Source of the DNA: Onchidella celtica
Taxonomy: Eukaryota > Mollusca > Gastropoda > Systellommatophora > Onchidiidae
DNA: 64,000 nt
Direction of reading: 5' to 3'
Assembly (NCBI GenBank): GCA_963931925.1
Contig: OZ007573.1
Span: 35,012,807-35,076,806 of the forward strand
The translations under genes and the position numbers were made by a program. A model generated the notes under the pieces. That model worked only from the letters and a program-made list of their open reading frames with translations, did no database searches and had not been told where the DNA came from. Position 1 is the stretch's first letter, and each line of letters starts with the position of its first letter. Of this stretch, positions 9,478 to 20,986 are shown piece by piece.

Positions 9478-12400
9478 CTTTGTGGGGAAGAGGGGGGAGG
9501 GGTGGGGGCGCGTGAGGGAATTCTGTCGACTTTTTCTGTATGGTTTCATAACGCCAACTCGTGAGACAAGTGCATACTGATGATTGTCAGTCATAATAGT
9601 TAATACCATAAACTGAAATACAAAAGAAATCGGGTACCAGCCGGGGAAAATGAAAGTGATATAAATGTGGTGGTTTCTATCAGCAAGTAACGAATTGTGG
9701 CACAGAGCAAAATAATGTAAAAAAAAAAAAAAACACACACACCCAAATGGGAAATGTAGTGATGAGCCATGAGGGCTTGGGACAAGGTTCTTTCCCAAGT
9801 TTTTGTGATTTTTATTTTTAAAAATGTGCAACCTGAAGGTCATCGGAACCGGAAGCTTGTGTTGTATGTTAGTTTCATTTTATTTAAATTCATTTTTTTT
9901 GTAATGTTGTTCTTGTTGTCGCCGACGTTGTTCTTATTTTTGTTGTATTTGTTGTTGTTGATGTTGTTGCTGCTGCAGCTTCAAAATGGAAGGCTTTCCA
10001 AAATACTTTTTTTTTATCACATTTCAATTCTAGCACTTGAGTGGAAACTAGAACAACAGTAATTGCTGAATAAACAATTGACTTAGCAAACAATAGTTGG
10101 TTATTCAAGAATTTTAATCCTTTTTTATTATCTATATGAATTACTGCCATGAATTCTTGCTCTCGTTTCATGTTAAACTGATACATAAATAACTGTTTAT
10201 AAGTAACTGAATAGCATTTCATTTTCTTAATAAATTTGAAAGGTAAACATCTTGTTGGGGACATTGCAGTGAAAAGGGAGACCACTGGACATTGCAAAAT
10301 TCAAATTCCATGCTGGACATCACCCAAAGTCCAAATGTTGCAACAAAAACAAAAAAAAATGTGTATGTAGCAAAGGCCTGACGTAAGAAATAACACAAAG
10401 ACGAAACAGAAATAATCCAGAAACGATACAATAAAATGATAAGGAAATCGTTTCTGTATTATTTCTTACTTGAGGTTTCGCTACATACAATGTTTTCTTT
10501 CTACCACATTTTGTATTTGCTTTAAACTTTACTGCGACCCCACAGATTTTCTATGAGTGTGTTGTTGTTGTTGTTGTTGTTGTTTTATATAACTGGATGA
10601 GTTTCCCGGCATTATCCGGGATGAACCCGTGAACGCACCGTTCTATCCCTCTCTCTTTTTTGGTCTAGAAAGCTTCCCGTATTCTACAGTCTTACCAGTC
10701 TATACTCTCTGGTCTTACTACAGATTTCATGGGCAACACAGCACTCCGCACTCACTTCTGGTAGGGAAATTGCGCGCTACGCGTATTAATATCGTTTCAA
10801 TTCGTTTCCGGTGACGTGGGCTTACCGTAGGGAGCCAATACAAAGATCATTGTAATTTACATTTTTACAACTTAAAAATTTACAACTTAAAAAAAAACAA
10901 CTGAAACTTGAATCAACACAATCGGTCGATACAAAAGCGATTGGGCTGATACGTTAACACCTAAGAAAACTGATTTTATAATTTTTAAAACTGCCATTTA
11001 GGCTGTAATGCCGAGCACAAAAAAAAAGGGCTAAAATTGAAGCACAGTGAATTACTCCAGCCACTATCTTTTTTATGATAGATATTTGTTTGGACATAAA
11101 GCAAAAAAATATGATCAAAGTGACTTTATCTCAAAAGAGAATCAATACATCTCGTCAAATCAACACTCTTAACTTTGTATGAAAATACCCGCCCTCTACC
11201 CGCAACGCATCCTATCCTTTCTGAGACAGGCTAAGATCTACAACTTGGTTTAACAACTTTTATATCCATTTACAAAACTTTTTTCCAGATCTACACAAAA
11301 CAAGTTTTGAGAAATTTACCAATGTGTTAAAATTATATGGAAGTATTTAATTCTATTGTTAAACTTGACAGGTCTGAATGCGAAACATAAATAAAGAAGG
11401 AAGTGCGCCAAAAATAGACCGTGAAGCCAGGGGGAAAAGAGGCCGTTATCGTGCTATGCACCGTACAATCCAAACACAAACCCCTCCTGTTTCGGGCTGC
11501 CAGCCCAGAGAAGCCCTTTTCCAGGTCTATAAAAGGCCCTTCTAAAGGCTAAAGAAATAAGATCATGAAGAAAGAGGAAGAAACAATAAACATTACAAGA
11601 AAAGTGACGTACAAATGCCCGGCTCAATGATCCTTCGAAAACAAAGCTCTACACATACTGCCGTTTCGGACTTCTGTATCATCAATAGCAACACAAAAAT
11701 GTCATTGTTTTATCCTATCAACAATTTATGTCTATGTGAGATCTGTGTGTCTATTTTGCATGTAACATGATGAATATCCTCAAATGTGGGAAGTAACCAT
11801 AATCTCGGGGGGCATTCGACCTGTAAAATGGTTGTGCTATTATTACCTCATCATCGGCACTATATCTGGAGTTGGTTACAATGAACGACTGTCTTGTTTC
11901 AGTTGAATGAAACTATAAAACACACATACACACACACACACAGAAAGGTTTGTGTGGCAATGTTTTATTGTATGCAGTTAAGTAGTCTTTACGTATTTAG
12001 GTGGGTTCCAACTTTGTCTAGTTCTAGTTTCAGCCTGTCTAAGGTCTCTATTGAGCCCGAGACACAGGGTAGCGAGACTTCTCAATTCGTCATTTTCCGT
12101 CCGTCGACTTTAACGAGTATCATCCATGTCAACAATGCAACCATTTGCACCACGCCCCTTCATATTTGAGTGAAGAAGAGTAGTACAGTTGAGCTCTGTG
12201 AGTGGTGCTAACTGTGTTTGTACGCACTCAAGTTGTGGACATAATGTAAGAAGGAATGGTTCGCGTCGGTATTCTATGTCTCGGATTGAGCGAAGGCTTG
12301 TGTCGTCTTTTATTGTTCTTTGATTTTTTATTTTCTGTAAAAATGTATTCTATGGTGTACCCATAGTCTTGCTGTTTGTGATGAAATCCTCTCCTGCGTT

Positions 12401-12574
12401 CAGACAAAATCCATATCTGACTTTGTCATTTCTATACACAAATGTCTGCAGGCTGTCGCTCTTCTCCCTTCTTTGTATTTGAAAATAAATATCTATAATT
12501 TAGTACCAAAATACGTTTGGCGACATCCATTGGGAAAGTGTGCCGAAGAGTATGATTACAGGCAGGTAAAAGAG
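9478..12574. other. Intergenic, no gene seen
   Basis: AT-rich, with GTT microsatellites near 9948-9966 and 10560-10584, a short CA run at 11925-11942 and the foldback listed separately at 10363. No protein family is recognisable in any frame. Confidence 0.5.
10363..10488. repeat. Foldback / hairpin repeat (~126 bp)
   Basis: GTATGTAGC and GTAAGAAATAA in the left arm (10363-10395) recur as the reverse complement in the right arm (about 10454-10488). An inner pair (GAAACGATA / ATCGTTTC) extends the stem. The loop is short. It may be a small MITE or a long transcribed hairpin. No flanking duplication was obvious. Confidence 0.6.
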
Positions 12575-12811
12575 CAAGAGGGGGGAGGGGAGACAGAGAA
12601 GGAGGAAAGGAAGAGGGAGGGAGGGAGAGACAGAGGGAAAGAGAGACGGGGAGTCAGAAAGAGAAGACAGGGGGAAAGGAGAGGGGGGGAGAGAGAGAGA
12701 GAGAAAAAGAGGGGGCGAGACGAGGAGAGAGAGGGAGGGAAAGAGGCCGAAAAAGAGACAGGAGGACAGAGAGAGGAGACGGAGAGATGGGGATAGAGAG
12801 AAAGGGGACAC
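12575..12811. repeat. Polypurine (G/A) tract, ~235 bp
   Basis: Almost pure G and A on the plus strand, built from GAGA, GGGA and GAAA blocks with only scattered C or T. Open frames across it on both strands are low-complexity artefacts. Long polypurine tracts can form triplex DNA. Confidence 0.85.
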
Positions 12812-13091
12812 ACACATGCTATAAAGATGGTCTGAAAGACGGTGTTCAGTGGCGTGGCATCTCTTCAGTGAACTTGTTCAGACAGCCAAAGACAGAATAC
12901 AATGGTATGCCATTGTAAGAAAAGCTTCAAAGACTTTAAGCGCGCCACATCAAAGCCCAGGCAGCTAGAAGAAGGTCGCCACCGGGCTGAGTCCATCCCT
13001 GCGACAACAGCGGACATCCAGTGCATTGTATGCTCACGACCCTGCAAATCCTAACTTCGACTGTAGCGCCATTCCAGTGTACACAAAATGA

Positions 13092-14279
13092 CTACAAGAG
13101 ACGTCCTCCTCGAGATACGAGGGAACACCATGATGAGACTGCCATCGGTTTTTTATAGTATCTTTTAATGCAAAAACTACCAAAAGTTCTCCGAAATTTG
13201 GAACTCATGCCCAGAAATATGAACAGATTGGTTGATGCGTTGATAAAATCCAAGGTATACGTTACGTTGATGCAAATCATATGAATGTTATGATATTTCT
13301 GTCCGTTGAAAAACTGGGGTTCGAAATAGCGTGTGACACTCACGATGATTCTGGGAATTGTATTTACTAGGTAGACAGCTATCACAACCAGCAACATCTT
13401 GACTAACTGCCTATCCCGACCGGATAAAGGAGAAACACTCAAAATATTAGCCCTGGCTCCATTTCCCTGTTCGGACATCGCATCTGTTTTCGGATTTACT
13501 ATTTGGTCTGCTTGTTTCTCGACGTGCGGCCTCCCGGTTTCTGATCCGTAATGTCCGGAACAGATGCTTGACGCAGTCCTGACAGCTGAAGTTTGGACAC
13601 TGCTATGTCCAGATCGAAACTGGCCCGATTGTCTCAAACGAATCACCAGTAAAACTGTACAAGTGACGACTGTGACGAACGGTATGGTCGTCCACAAAAT
13701 TGGGGCAGTGCTAGAATAGTCAAATGCCTGTCGGTTGTTCCTGAAGATATCTGACATCCCATAGTAAGCCACGGTCTGATTGAAAGCTGAATCATATAGC
13801 CAGATAACTTCAAATGCGATGAATGTATGGAAATACGATGCCACGATTATCAGTGTCAGTACAGTGATAGTTAGGTAAGTCACAAACGGCGTTATAATGT
13901 CTTTTACTTTAAAAGGCCGACTCACACAAAGGCAACGTTCTATGGAAACATAAGCGGTTATTGCATTAACCAGTGTTCCCGTTAAAGCATGAATACTCAC
14001 ATCGCTTATGTACGTAATATTTTCCCAAGACACTGAAAGAGGAGCGTTCGATAAACGGATAATTCCGTATAGTCTATGCAAAAGTCCAGAAAAACACTTG
14101 ATAAAATCAAAGACAGCAATGGCACATAGAGATATGGTAGCCGTGTCTTGAAAACCTTGCGCAGAGAATACTATTATGTTGACCATGTTGGTTCCCAGTC
14201 CAGTGAGAGACAGCAGAAAGCATACCCAGAGACCTAATACGTCGTCAATTAGCTGACGAAGAGAGTCTTGAACGATCAT
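13092..14279 (-). CDS. Class A GPCR, chemosensory-receptor-like (395 aa)
   Basis: Second intact receptor, closely resembling the one at 1886-3058. TM1 about 15-38 with N31; TM2 with F-D-F-I-K-C around 57-62; W85 in ECL1; TM3 ending S-I-E-R-C at 112-116; R-P-F-K-V-K-D-I-I-T-P in ICL2; ECL2 sequon at N167 (F-N-Q-T-V); ICL3 about 215-288; TM6 with V-Y-L-V-N and P-R; TM7 with D-F-I-N-A-S-T-N; helix 8 S-S-K-F-R. The C-terminal tail is longer than in the paralogues, with a basic K-R-Y-Y-K-K. There is no TM3/ECL2 cysteine pair. An AG lies 12 bases before the ATG (after GTAAAAACAG). It is probably a plasma-membrane sensory receptor; the ligand is unknown. Confidence 0.85.
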   Translation of the reverse strand: MIVQDSLRQLIDDVLGLWVCFLLSLTGLGTNMVNIIVFSAQGFQDTATISLCAIAVFDFIKCFSGLLHRLYGIIRLSNAPLSVSWENITYISDVSIHALTGTLVNAITAYVSIERCLCVSRPFKVKDIITPFVTYLTITVLTLIIVASYFHTFIAFEVIWLYDSAFNQTVAYYGMSDIFRNNRQAFDYSSTAPILWTTIPFVTVVTCTVLLVIRLRQSGQFRSGHSSVQTSAVRTASSICSGHYGSETGRPHVEKQADQIVNPKTDAMSEQGNGARANILSVSPLSGRDRQLVKMLLVVIAVYLVNTIPRIIVSVTRYFEPQFFNGQKYHNIHMICINVTYTLDFINASTNLFIFLGMSSKFRRTFGSFCIKRYYKKPMAVSSWCSLVSRGGRLL

Positions 14280-17200
14280 TGCATAAAGTAACTGTTTTTA
14301 CAGCCTTTGTGAATGAAAAATTTAAAATTCAGATCCTACCTAAGGTGTGGAGTATAGAGATCTTTCTTTTGTTTTCTTTTCTTTTTCATTTATTTTTGTC
14401 CCCCCTCTGTTGTCGACACTGGTTCCTATAACAGGGGAGACTGTACGTTATTTAACCATGCTGTCTGCTAACAACTCTAGCCCTAAACAGGTCACATTCT
14501 CTTAAAAATTACATGTCACCATTGTAGTCTCTAAATTAGTCGTTACATATAAGAAAAATAAATAATAAAACGTGTATCAAGAAACTAATGTAAATCCATT
14601 AAACAGGTAATTAAAAGTTGAAGGGTATGCACCAATGGACATGACTATTTATTTTAAAGAAGATATAATTACAGCTTCAAAGATGACGTTACCAAGAATG
14701 ATAACACGTTTGTCTTCCTAATGCCACATTTATGTTTTCATCGGAGAGTAATAAGGACATTTGACATCACTTAGCGACAGTGTCTCCCCAGCGCTCCTTT
14801 ATTTTCTGTTTTACTACAGACCAACATTCAGCAAATGGTGAAATTTGTCAGTGCAAACTGGAGACACCAAACTGACAATTTAAGTAAAATAATACTCCAT
14901 TATTTGTAGATGAGAAACTGATGGAGAACAGTTACTTGTAACGGCATTTAAAATGTAGTCCTTTTCCAAAAGCAAATTGGCACATCTTGTATTTCATTTA
15001 AAAAAAATAATTCTAATAGGGCTTGATATATTAATAATTCCTGGTACGATAATTACTTTGCCCATTTTAAACGAAAATGAATTACTGAAGCTTATATTAA
15101 CTTCAGCACTTATGAATCTGAATGTTCTGTACGGTGGTGAAACTCTGATATACACACATGACATTATTTTGATGGTTTTAATAAGTATATTCTGGATTAT
15201 AATTTCAGACGTCTTTATGGCTTATAACTTGCGAAGCTTTTTAAAATAGCCCAGAATCGGGATTTCCAACTCCAGGTGCTTGCTGTCAGAATGAAGACAA
15301 AGTCTCCTTTTCAGTCATTAAACACAGTTGCCACAGTTTTTGCCTAAGATAATATAACTTATAAGGAATAAATGTAGTATTATAATACAATATAAAAACA
15401 GCAGATCCAAGAGCTTGGTGTCGAGGAGTTCACTATTTTCAGGGGTTAACTACCCGGTATCAGGGTTTACAGTGCCTGAATACTGTCTGACGGCGGCCCA
15501 TGTCACGAGATTGATTACAAACTTGTTATTTTTACCGACGAGCTTTAATTCCACACGACTACTTTAAATTCCCTATTCACACGCCACATGCAAGAAATAA
15601 GTCAGTTCAAATCATCATTTTGTCTGTCATTCAGCCATACAGATAGGCAATATTGAGTTTCAATCACATTAAAGACATTTTGCTCACAAGTATCGCCCCA
15701 AGTGGTCATTTTATGTGTGTGGTGAATGTTTGCCATACTTGAATAAGGTTCTATGCCTTTGCTAGTTCATGAGTAATATGCCTGTTATTGAGTTATTATA
15801 TGTGTGTGCATTTCTTAAACACTCTGTGAAAGTAAATTCCCCTCATGGGATAGTAAAATGGCTATTGTCTCTCTTTAAAAAATGACAGATAACATACACA
15901 CTGTGTTGAATTTGTTTCGGTATCAAGAGCCGGTATGGGTTTGGCACCAACCCCTTATACCGTTGCACAAATTTCAAGTGGTGAACTATCCGTCGTTTTC
16001 ACCAGTTATGTACGTTATTGAGCACGCATGAGACGAACTAGCAAGGCCTCGACAACGGTCAGGATTTTGGAGTTTTGAATCCGAGTTTGGAGAAAGTACG
16101 TCGACACGATGTCGGCCATATTGTACTAGGTACAAGCAAGATGATGGACAGAATACAACAGAATGATAAGACAGAAGGAGCCCCTACCAGAAGCGGTCAC
16201 CAACCACCCGTGCAGGATCTGGAGACAGGACTCTTTACTGAATGGGACACCACACCGCAGCAGTACAGCTGGTCAATGGCATGGGACATAAGTGCCAAGG
16301 TCTAATAAACGCTGACTGTGGTCATACCCACCAACACACTGTCTTCCATTTTTTAACCCTCACCCTGTAAAGGGCGTCGAAATACGGCATCGACTTTCCA
16401 TGCACTCACTCTGCACGGGCGTACAAATAGGCTGTACAAGCTGACCGCGCCACGCACAAGCCATATTTTCACGCGTGGGGTCACTTTTCTCTTTGAGACG
16501 GAATTACCGGCTTATTGCTCACGTTATCTCTTCTTAATCAAAGGCATTGTGGCAAAGACATGTTAAAAGATGATCCCCACGGGTGACAACTTTTCGTGAA
16601 ATTTGTAATCAATTTACTGGAAGAAAGTACATGTTTCACCTTTCTCAATCCCCTTAACATGGGAAAGGAAAAACAAAGAATGGCAACAGGTGCTGTTTAA
16701 CATTTCTGTAAGTAACATGAAACGTCCTTATCAACGTTAAATCTTTGTTTCTGTTTGTGTCACAAGCAAATAATGCTTCAAGACATAGTTATATTTGTCC
16801 AGTTGTGTCCCTTGCTAAAGTTTTATCAATCAGTTGGCTGAACTGTGCAGCGTACGGCTGGAGGGATTCTATAATGCAGAACATGTTTAGAGAATCATAC
16901 ACTTGTCAAGTACGTAGATCTTCATTTAAATCAAGATAAGATTACCTTAAGTTTATGGTCGAAATCTCCGAGCTCGAAATGTCAAATTATAATGTTGTGA
17001 AGATATCAAACCCACGTTTTACCTCAGTTTTAATTTTACACATTCCTGAATTTTTTTTATTCCGATTCCTTACAACAGGTTTTGAGTTGTAGAGCTCTCT
17101 AACTGCAACCAGAAACTTTTATGATATTCTTTAACTTTTTTTTCTCAGAAGAAAAACAACTATCACTTTGTTTCACATACGAAATGACAAGATAGCACCT

Positions 17201-17281
17201 TTCATGCGAACCAAAGCAGATTTAGACTCTTTTTATTTTGCCACGATGAAAGTTACCCGCTATATTTGAGAGTGTGAGCAA
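14280..17281. other. Intergenic, no gene I can support
   Basis: AT-rich. A 90-codon frame at 14977-15249 encodes a hydrophobic, isoleucine-rich peptide, but it shows no family motif and is the kind of frame AT-rich DNA gives by chance. Nothing else is supported. Confidence 0.45.
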
Positions 17282-17597
17282 TGATACCATTAGTGTGTGG
17301 CCACACGCCGAGCGATGAGCCAAGCGGTGAGCTGCACTGTAGCGAAGGAACGGGAATAAATGCATTAAACCGAAGCAAGGCGTCCCCACCACAAGCGAGG
17401 TGCTCGCTATGGGCGACGATATATAACTTGCCATTTAACATCGCTCGTGACCTCTTGCTCTCCTGTAGGCGTGAATCTGTGGCTTGAAAATCCATAGCTA
17501 GTGGTGTGGCCACCCAAGCTCCATCGCTTACAACACGACCGTCGCCTGATCACAGCAAGCTGATAGCGCGGCTTGACATATGGCCACACTATTGTAG
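17282..17597. repeat. Possible MITE / foldback element
   Basis: AGTGTGTGGCCACAC near the left end and TGGCCACACTATTG at the right end are inverted relative to one another, and a further GTGTGGCCACCC lies inside. The interior is GC-richer than its surroundings, with several GCGA(T/C)G-like blocks. The pairing beyond the first 12 bases or so is weak and no clean duplication is seen. Confidence 0.35.
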
Positions 17598-18484
17598 ATA
17601 GCATGTCGGCTTGTTTATTTGTTTGCCGATTTGTTTTCCTCAGTTCTCCATTTATTCCACTATATTGTCAGAATTATTTGATTAACTAATGTTTAACAAC
17701 TCCATGTAATGACGCTTATGAGGCAAACCATTCTTGACAAACAGACATGCCTAAGATAGATTGTTTTCCCTTCAAGAAATTTATTACAGCTTACAATGGT
17801 ATTGTGGCAGCAAATTTTGGTTGTTGTACACAAGATATAGGTGTATTGATGCAACTACTAGCTGAACACACAACGGTCAACTTGAAAACATCTTTATCTT
17901 TCTTTTTTATGTGCTCCTTCAGTCATTCTTTTTGTGACCTCTTGTGTTCAGAAATGTTTTGTCGCCCCTTTCTCAATCCTTCCTTATGCACTCACGATGA
18001 TGAAAAGGTTGGTGGTCTCTGACGCATGCTTTTTTCCTGCAGAATGATGACAGTTTACAAATGACGGTTGTGGAGAATGATATAACAAGAACTGTAGGCA
18101 CACAAATTTTGTAAAACTGGATAGAACGAGTGCTGCTGTAAGACAAAACTTCAGGAAAACTGGAGAACTCAGGTTTTTGTCCTCTGTGACAGCACAAAAG
18201 TTTGATAAACTACAGATAAGACAATCAAGAAAAACAGTCGCAGCTGAAGCCTGGTCTTTCCACTCTTCCTGCCTCACTGTGACGCAAAACGATGTTCTTC
18301 TAGAGAGCTGCTAACCACACAGTGGAAACTGTGATAATTTTTCGTTCGAGAACCATAGCCGACTGAGTCAAGTCAGATTTTCGTCAGTGTGGACTCGGAC
18401 ATAAAGTTCATATGAACCAAATAGCGAGATAGACTTGTTTCAGTGTCACTAGAGCGCGAGGTCCCGTTTAATTCATTGTTCGGG
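17598..18484. other. Intergenic, no gene seen
   Basis: No recognisable coding sequence or repeat family. The overlapping minus-strand frames at 17973-18277 show no known motif. Confidence 0.45.
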
Positions 18485-19121
18485 GGACACGGTGGTCTAG
18501 AGGCAAGGTGCTCGCTTCTCATGCCAAAGGTACCGAGTTCGAATCCCGGTTTGTGGAGGCATGTTGTAGTTTTGGGATTTTCTCATATTTTCCTGTCCCT
18601 GATCCTATGGGAGGTAGGATCGAGCACCTAGTCTTCTCGGATAAGGACGAAAAATTCGGACGGCCCGTGTGCACGTTGCGCACGTTAAAGATACCTTGGC
18701 AGTTGGAAATCGTAAAGAGCAGGCCGAAAGGCCGCTGCCCGGGCAAAATTGAAAATTGAAATTAATAGATTAAAATTTATCCATATCACCCCCCCCCCCA
18801 CACCAGCAACAACCAAATGTATTATTCATTATTAAATATATATTGTTTTTAATAAATATTTAAATATTATTTGAGTTGTCTGTTGTGTGAACTGATGTAG
18901 GTTGTGAACTGCGCCTAACAGGCTGCGTTACAATTTGCCCTGAGATAGAGAGAGAGAGTGAGCAAGACAGGGAGAGAGAAAGAAGCAGTGCAGTGTGTTG
19001 AGCGCTTCGCAGGCAGCTCCATTCTGCTCTGTGGTTGACATGTTGTTTCTGTAAAGCGCATAGAGCATTTTAAATGGATATGCGCTATATAAATGCTATA
19101 CATTATTATTATTATTATTAA
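18485..19121 (+). repeat. tRNA-derived SINE, copy 1 (long, ATT tail)
   Basis: The tRNA-like head has an A box near TGGTCTAGAGGC (18493) and a B box GAGTTCGAATCCC (about 18536). A middle region contains GTGCACGTTGCGCACGTTAA and GATACCTTGGCAGTTGG. After an AT-rich stretch and a GA-rich run, the 3' tail has CTGTAAAGCGC, GCGCTATATAAATG and (ATT)n. The whole composite recurs at 41875-42497, which supports one mobile unit. The tail matches the LINE 3' end at 29690-29780. Confidence 0.8.
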
Positions 19122-19816
19122 GTAAACGCATACTCCATTGCTTACATCTCACACTAAAACGGAAGCAAAACAGGTTTGACTGAGTGGTGCTGGGCCCTTG
19201 TGTTTTGTAATCGCGTCTGCTTCATGCCATCGGACAAGAGTATGGATCAACGGACAGAGCGTGCCACTTGAGAGTCTGGAATGCCAAAAGTCTGAGAATG
19301 TCGTGATGACACAGTACTCTTAGTACCTACAAAAGTGTTTTTGTTTGTGTGTGTATATGCAGATAATACACTACTGAAAGGGATAACTGAATGAGAAGCA
19401 ATATTTAACAACCATCCCTTGAACAAGAAATGCAATGAAAATATACAGTTATCACAAAAATGAATGGCGGTGGTGTTTTGTGGGTATGAAGGGCAAAATT
19501 GCAATTCGTGCATTTGATAGTAGCGGTCGGAAGTTCATAATCACCATTTCATGGTTTGTTGCTCATTGGCAAGACATCGAAATGGACTAAGATTTGTAAG
19601 TTAAATTAACTACAAAATATCAGCAGATGAAAAACTAACCTCACCCTATTCACAATGACGAACAGTTTTTAAATAAACGACGGAGAATAGATGATAAAAC
19701 GAGATGAATTTAGAAATAATTTATTTTCAAATTTTGTTAACTGTTGTTTTTCCAATGTAAAGATGAGCTTTTGTTGTTGTTGCGGTTGCTGTTGTTGTTG
19801 TTGTTATTATATCAAT
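19122..19816. other. Intergenic; TTG microsatellite near the receptor 3' end
   Basis: A TTG/GTT repeat occupies about 19772-19806, directly beyond the stop codon of the receptor at 19817-20986. No gene is seen. Confidence 0.5.
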
Positions 19817-20986
19817 TCAGAACCACCAACTCTGAAATGTTATTCGAAATTTAGAACTCATACTTAAAAATATGAAAAGATTAGTTGATGCATTTAGAAA
19901 ATCCAGTACATACAACAAATTCTTGATAAATGAGTGAATGTTGTCGTATTTTCTTTCAACAAAAAACTCCGACTCGAAGTAACGTGTTACGTTGAGACTG
20001 ATGCGCGGGACTGCATTGGTCAGGTAGACTGCTATCACGACCAGTAACATCTTCACTAGTTGTTTGTCTCTTGTTGACATCCCAGATTTGCCTTTGGCCT
20101 CAGAAATGTGAGTGGTTTTGCATTGTTGTGATCCAGTATAATCGATCTTGGAATGCTCTGGAATTATGTAGACATTGTCATCAGTTCGAGTACTGTCTTC
20201 CTTTCTCGAGTCATGGGTATCTGGCTCAGAAGCGTCTGTTGTATACGGTGCTTTTGTTCCATGTGGACTTTCATATGCCCTGGCGTTTGAAACTGAAACT
20301 GAAACGTGTGAACTTTCCGAACGAAACCGACTGGACTGTCTCAAACGCATCACTAAGATGACAGTACAAGCAAAAATGATGACAAAAGTAGAGACGGGCC
20401 AGAACATGGAATTAGTGCTGATGTATTCGAAAATTTCTGGATTATTCCTCATAACAGCCGAATGCCTGTAGTAAGCCACAGTCTGGTTGTAGACGGGACT
20501 GAACACCCAGAACACGTCAAATATGATGAAGCCATAAAAGAAAGATGCCACACCTACAACAGTCAGAACAGTGACTGTAACGTACGTAACGCGTGGCGTA
20601 ATGATGTCTTTAACTTTGAAAGGGAGACTGACACAAAGACAACGTTCTATGGAGACGTACGCGGTTATGAGATTGACTGTAGCACCTGTCATGGAGTGCA
20701 CATTTGTGCTAATTATGTAAGTGAAGGTCTCCCACGACACCGACAATGGCATGTCCACTAAGCTGACGACACCATACAGTCTGTACAAGACGCCAGATGT
20801 ACACTTCAGAAAATCAAAGACGGCAATAGCGCAGAGAGATATGCTTGCTGTGTCTTGAAAACCTTGTCTACAGAACACAATAATAGTGATGATGTTCGTT
20901 CCGATTCCAACACCGGAGAAAATGAAACAAAGCCAATAGCCAAACAGATCGTCCAAAATCTGTCTAACACTGTCACTTAAAAGCAT
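19817..20986 (-). CDS. Class A GPCR, chemosensory-receptor-like (389 aa)
   Basis: Third intact receptor. The frame is open up to an ATG at 21034, which would add 16 residues. I chose the ATG at 20986 because the protein then starts M-L-L-S-D-S-V-R-Q-I like its paralogues, and a TTTTACAG sits just before it that could be an intron acceptor. Seven hydrophobic segments, S-I-E-R-C at TM3, the ECL2 sequon in Y-N-Q-T-V, a long hydrophilic ICL3 rich in S, T and D, T-R-D-K-Q-L-V-K-M-L-L entering TM6, and D-F-L-N-A-S-T-N in TM7 are all present. The TM3/ECL2 cysteines are absent. The C-terminus is short. Probably a plasma-membrane chemoreceptor; the ligand is unknown. Confidence 0.85.
   Translation of the reverse strand: MLLSDSVRQILDDLFGYWLCFIFSGVGIGTNIITIIVFCRQGFQDTASISLCAIAVFDFLKCTSGVLYRLYGVVSLVDMPLSVSWETFTYIISTNVHSMTGATVNLITAYVSIERCLCVSLPFKVKDIITPRVTYVTVTVLTVVGVASFFYGFIIFDVFWVFSPVYNQTVAYYRHSAVMRNNPEIFEYISTNSMFWPVSTFVIIFACTVILVMRLRQSSRFRSESSHVSVSVSNARAYESPHGTKAPYTTDASEPDTHDSRKEDSTRTDDNVYIIPEHSKIDYTGSQQCKTTHISEAKGKSGMSTRDKQLVKMLLVVIAVYLTNAVPRISLNVTRYFESEFFVERKYDNIHSFIKNLLYVLDFLNASTNLFIFLSMSSKFRITFQSWWF

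Noticed and set aside
12473-12817. Open frames of 85-107 codons on both strands
   Set aside because: They are produced by the polypurine tract and consist of low-complexity E/R/G or S/L/P.
14977-15249. 90-codon hydrophobic open frame
   Set aside because: No family motif and isoleucine-rich as expected from AT-rich DNA; no support as a gene.
18485-18560. Possible functional tRNA gene
   Set aside because: The A and B boxes are good but there is no proper cloverleaf, and the unit recurs with a long SINE body and ATT tail.
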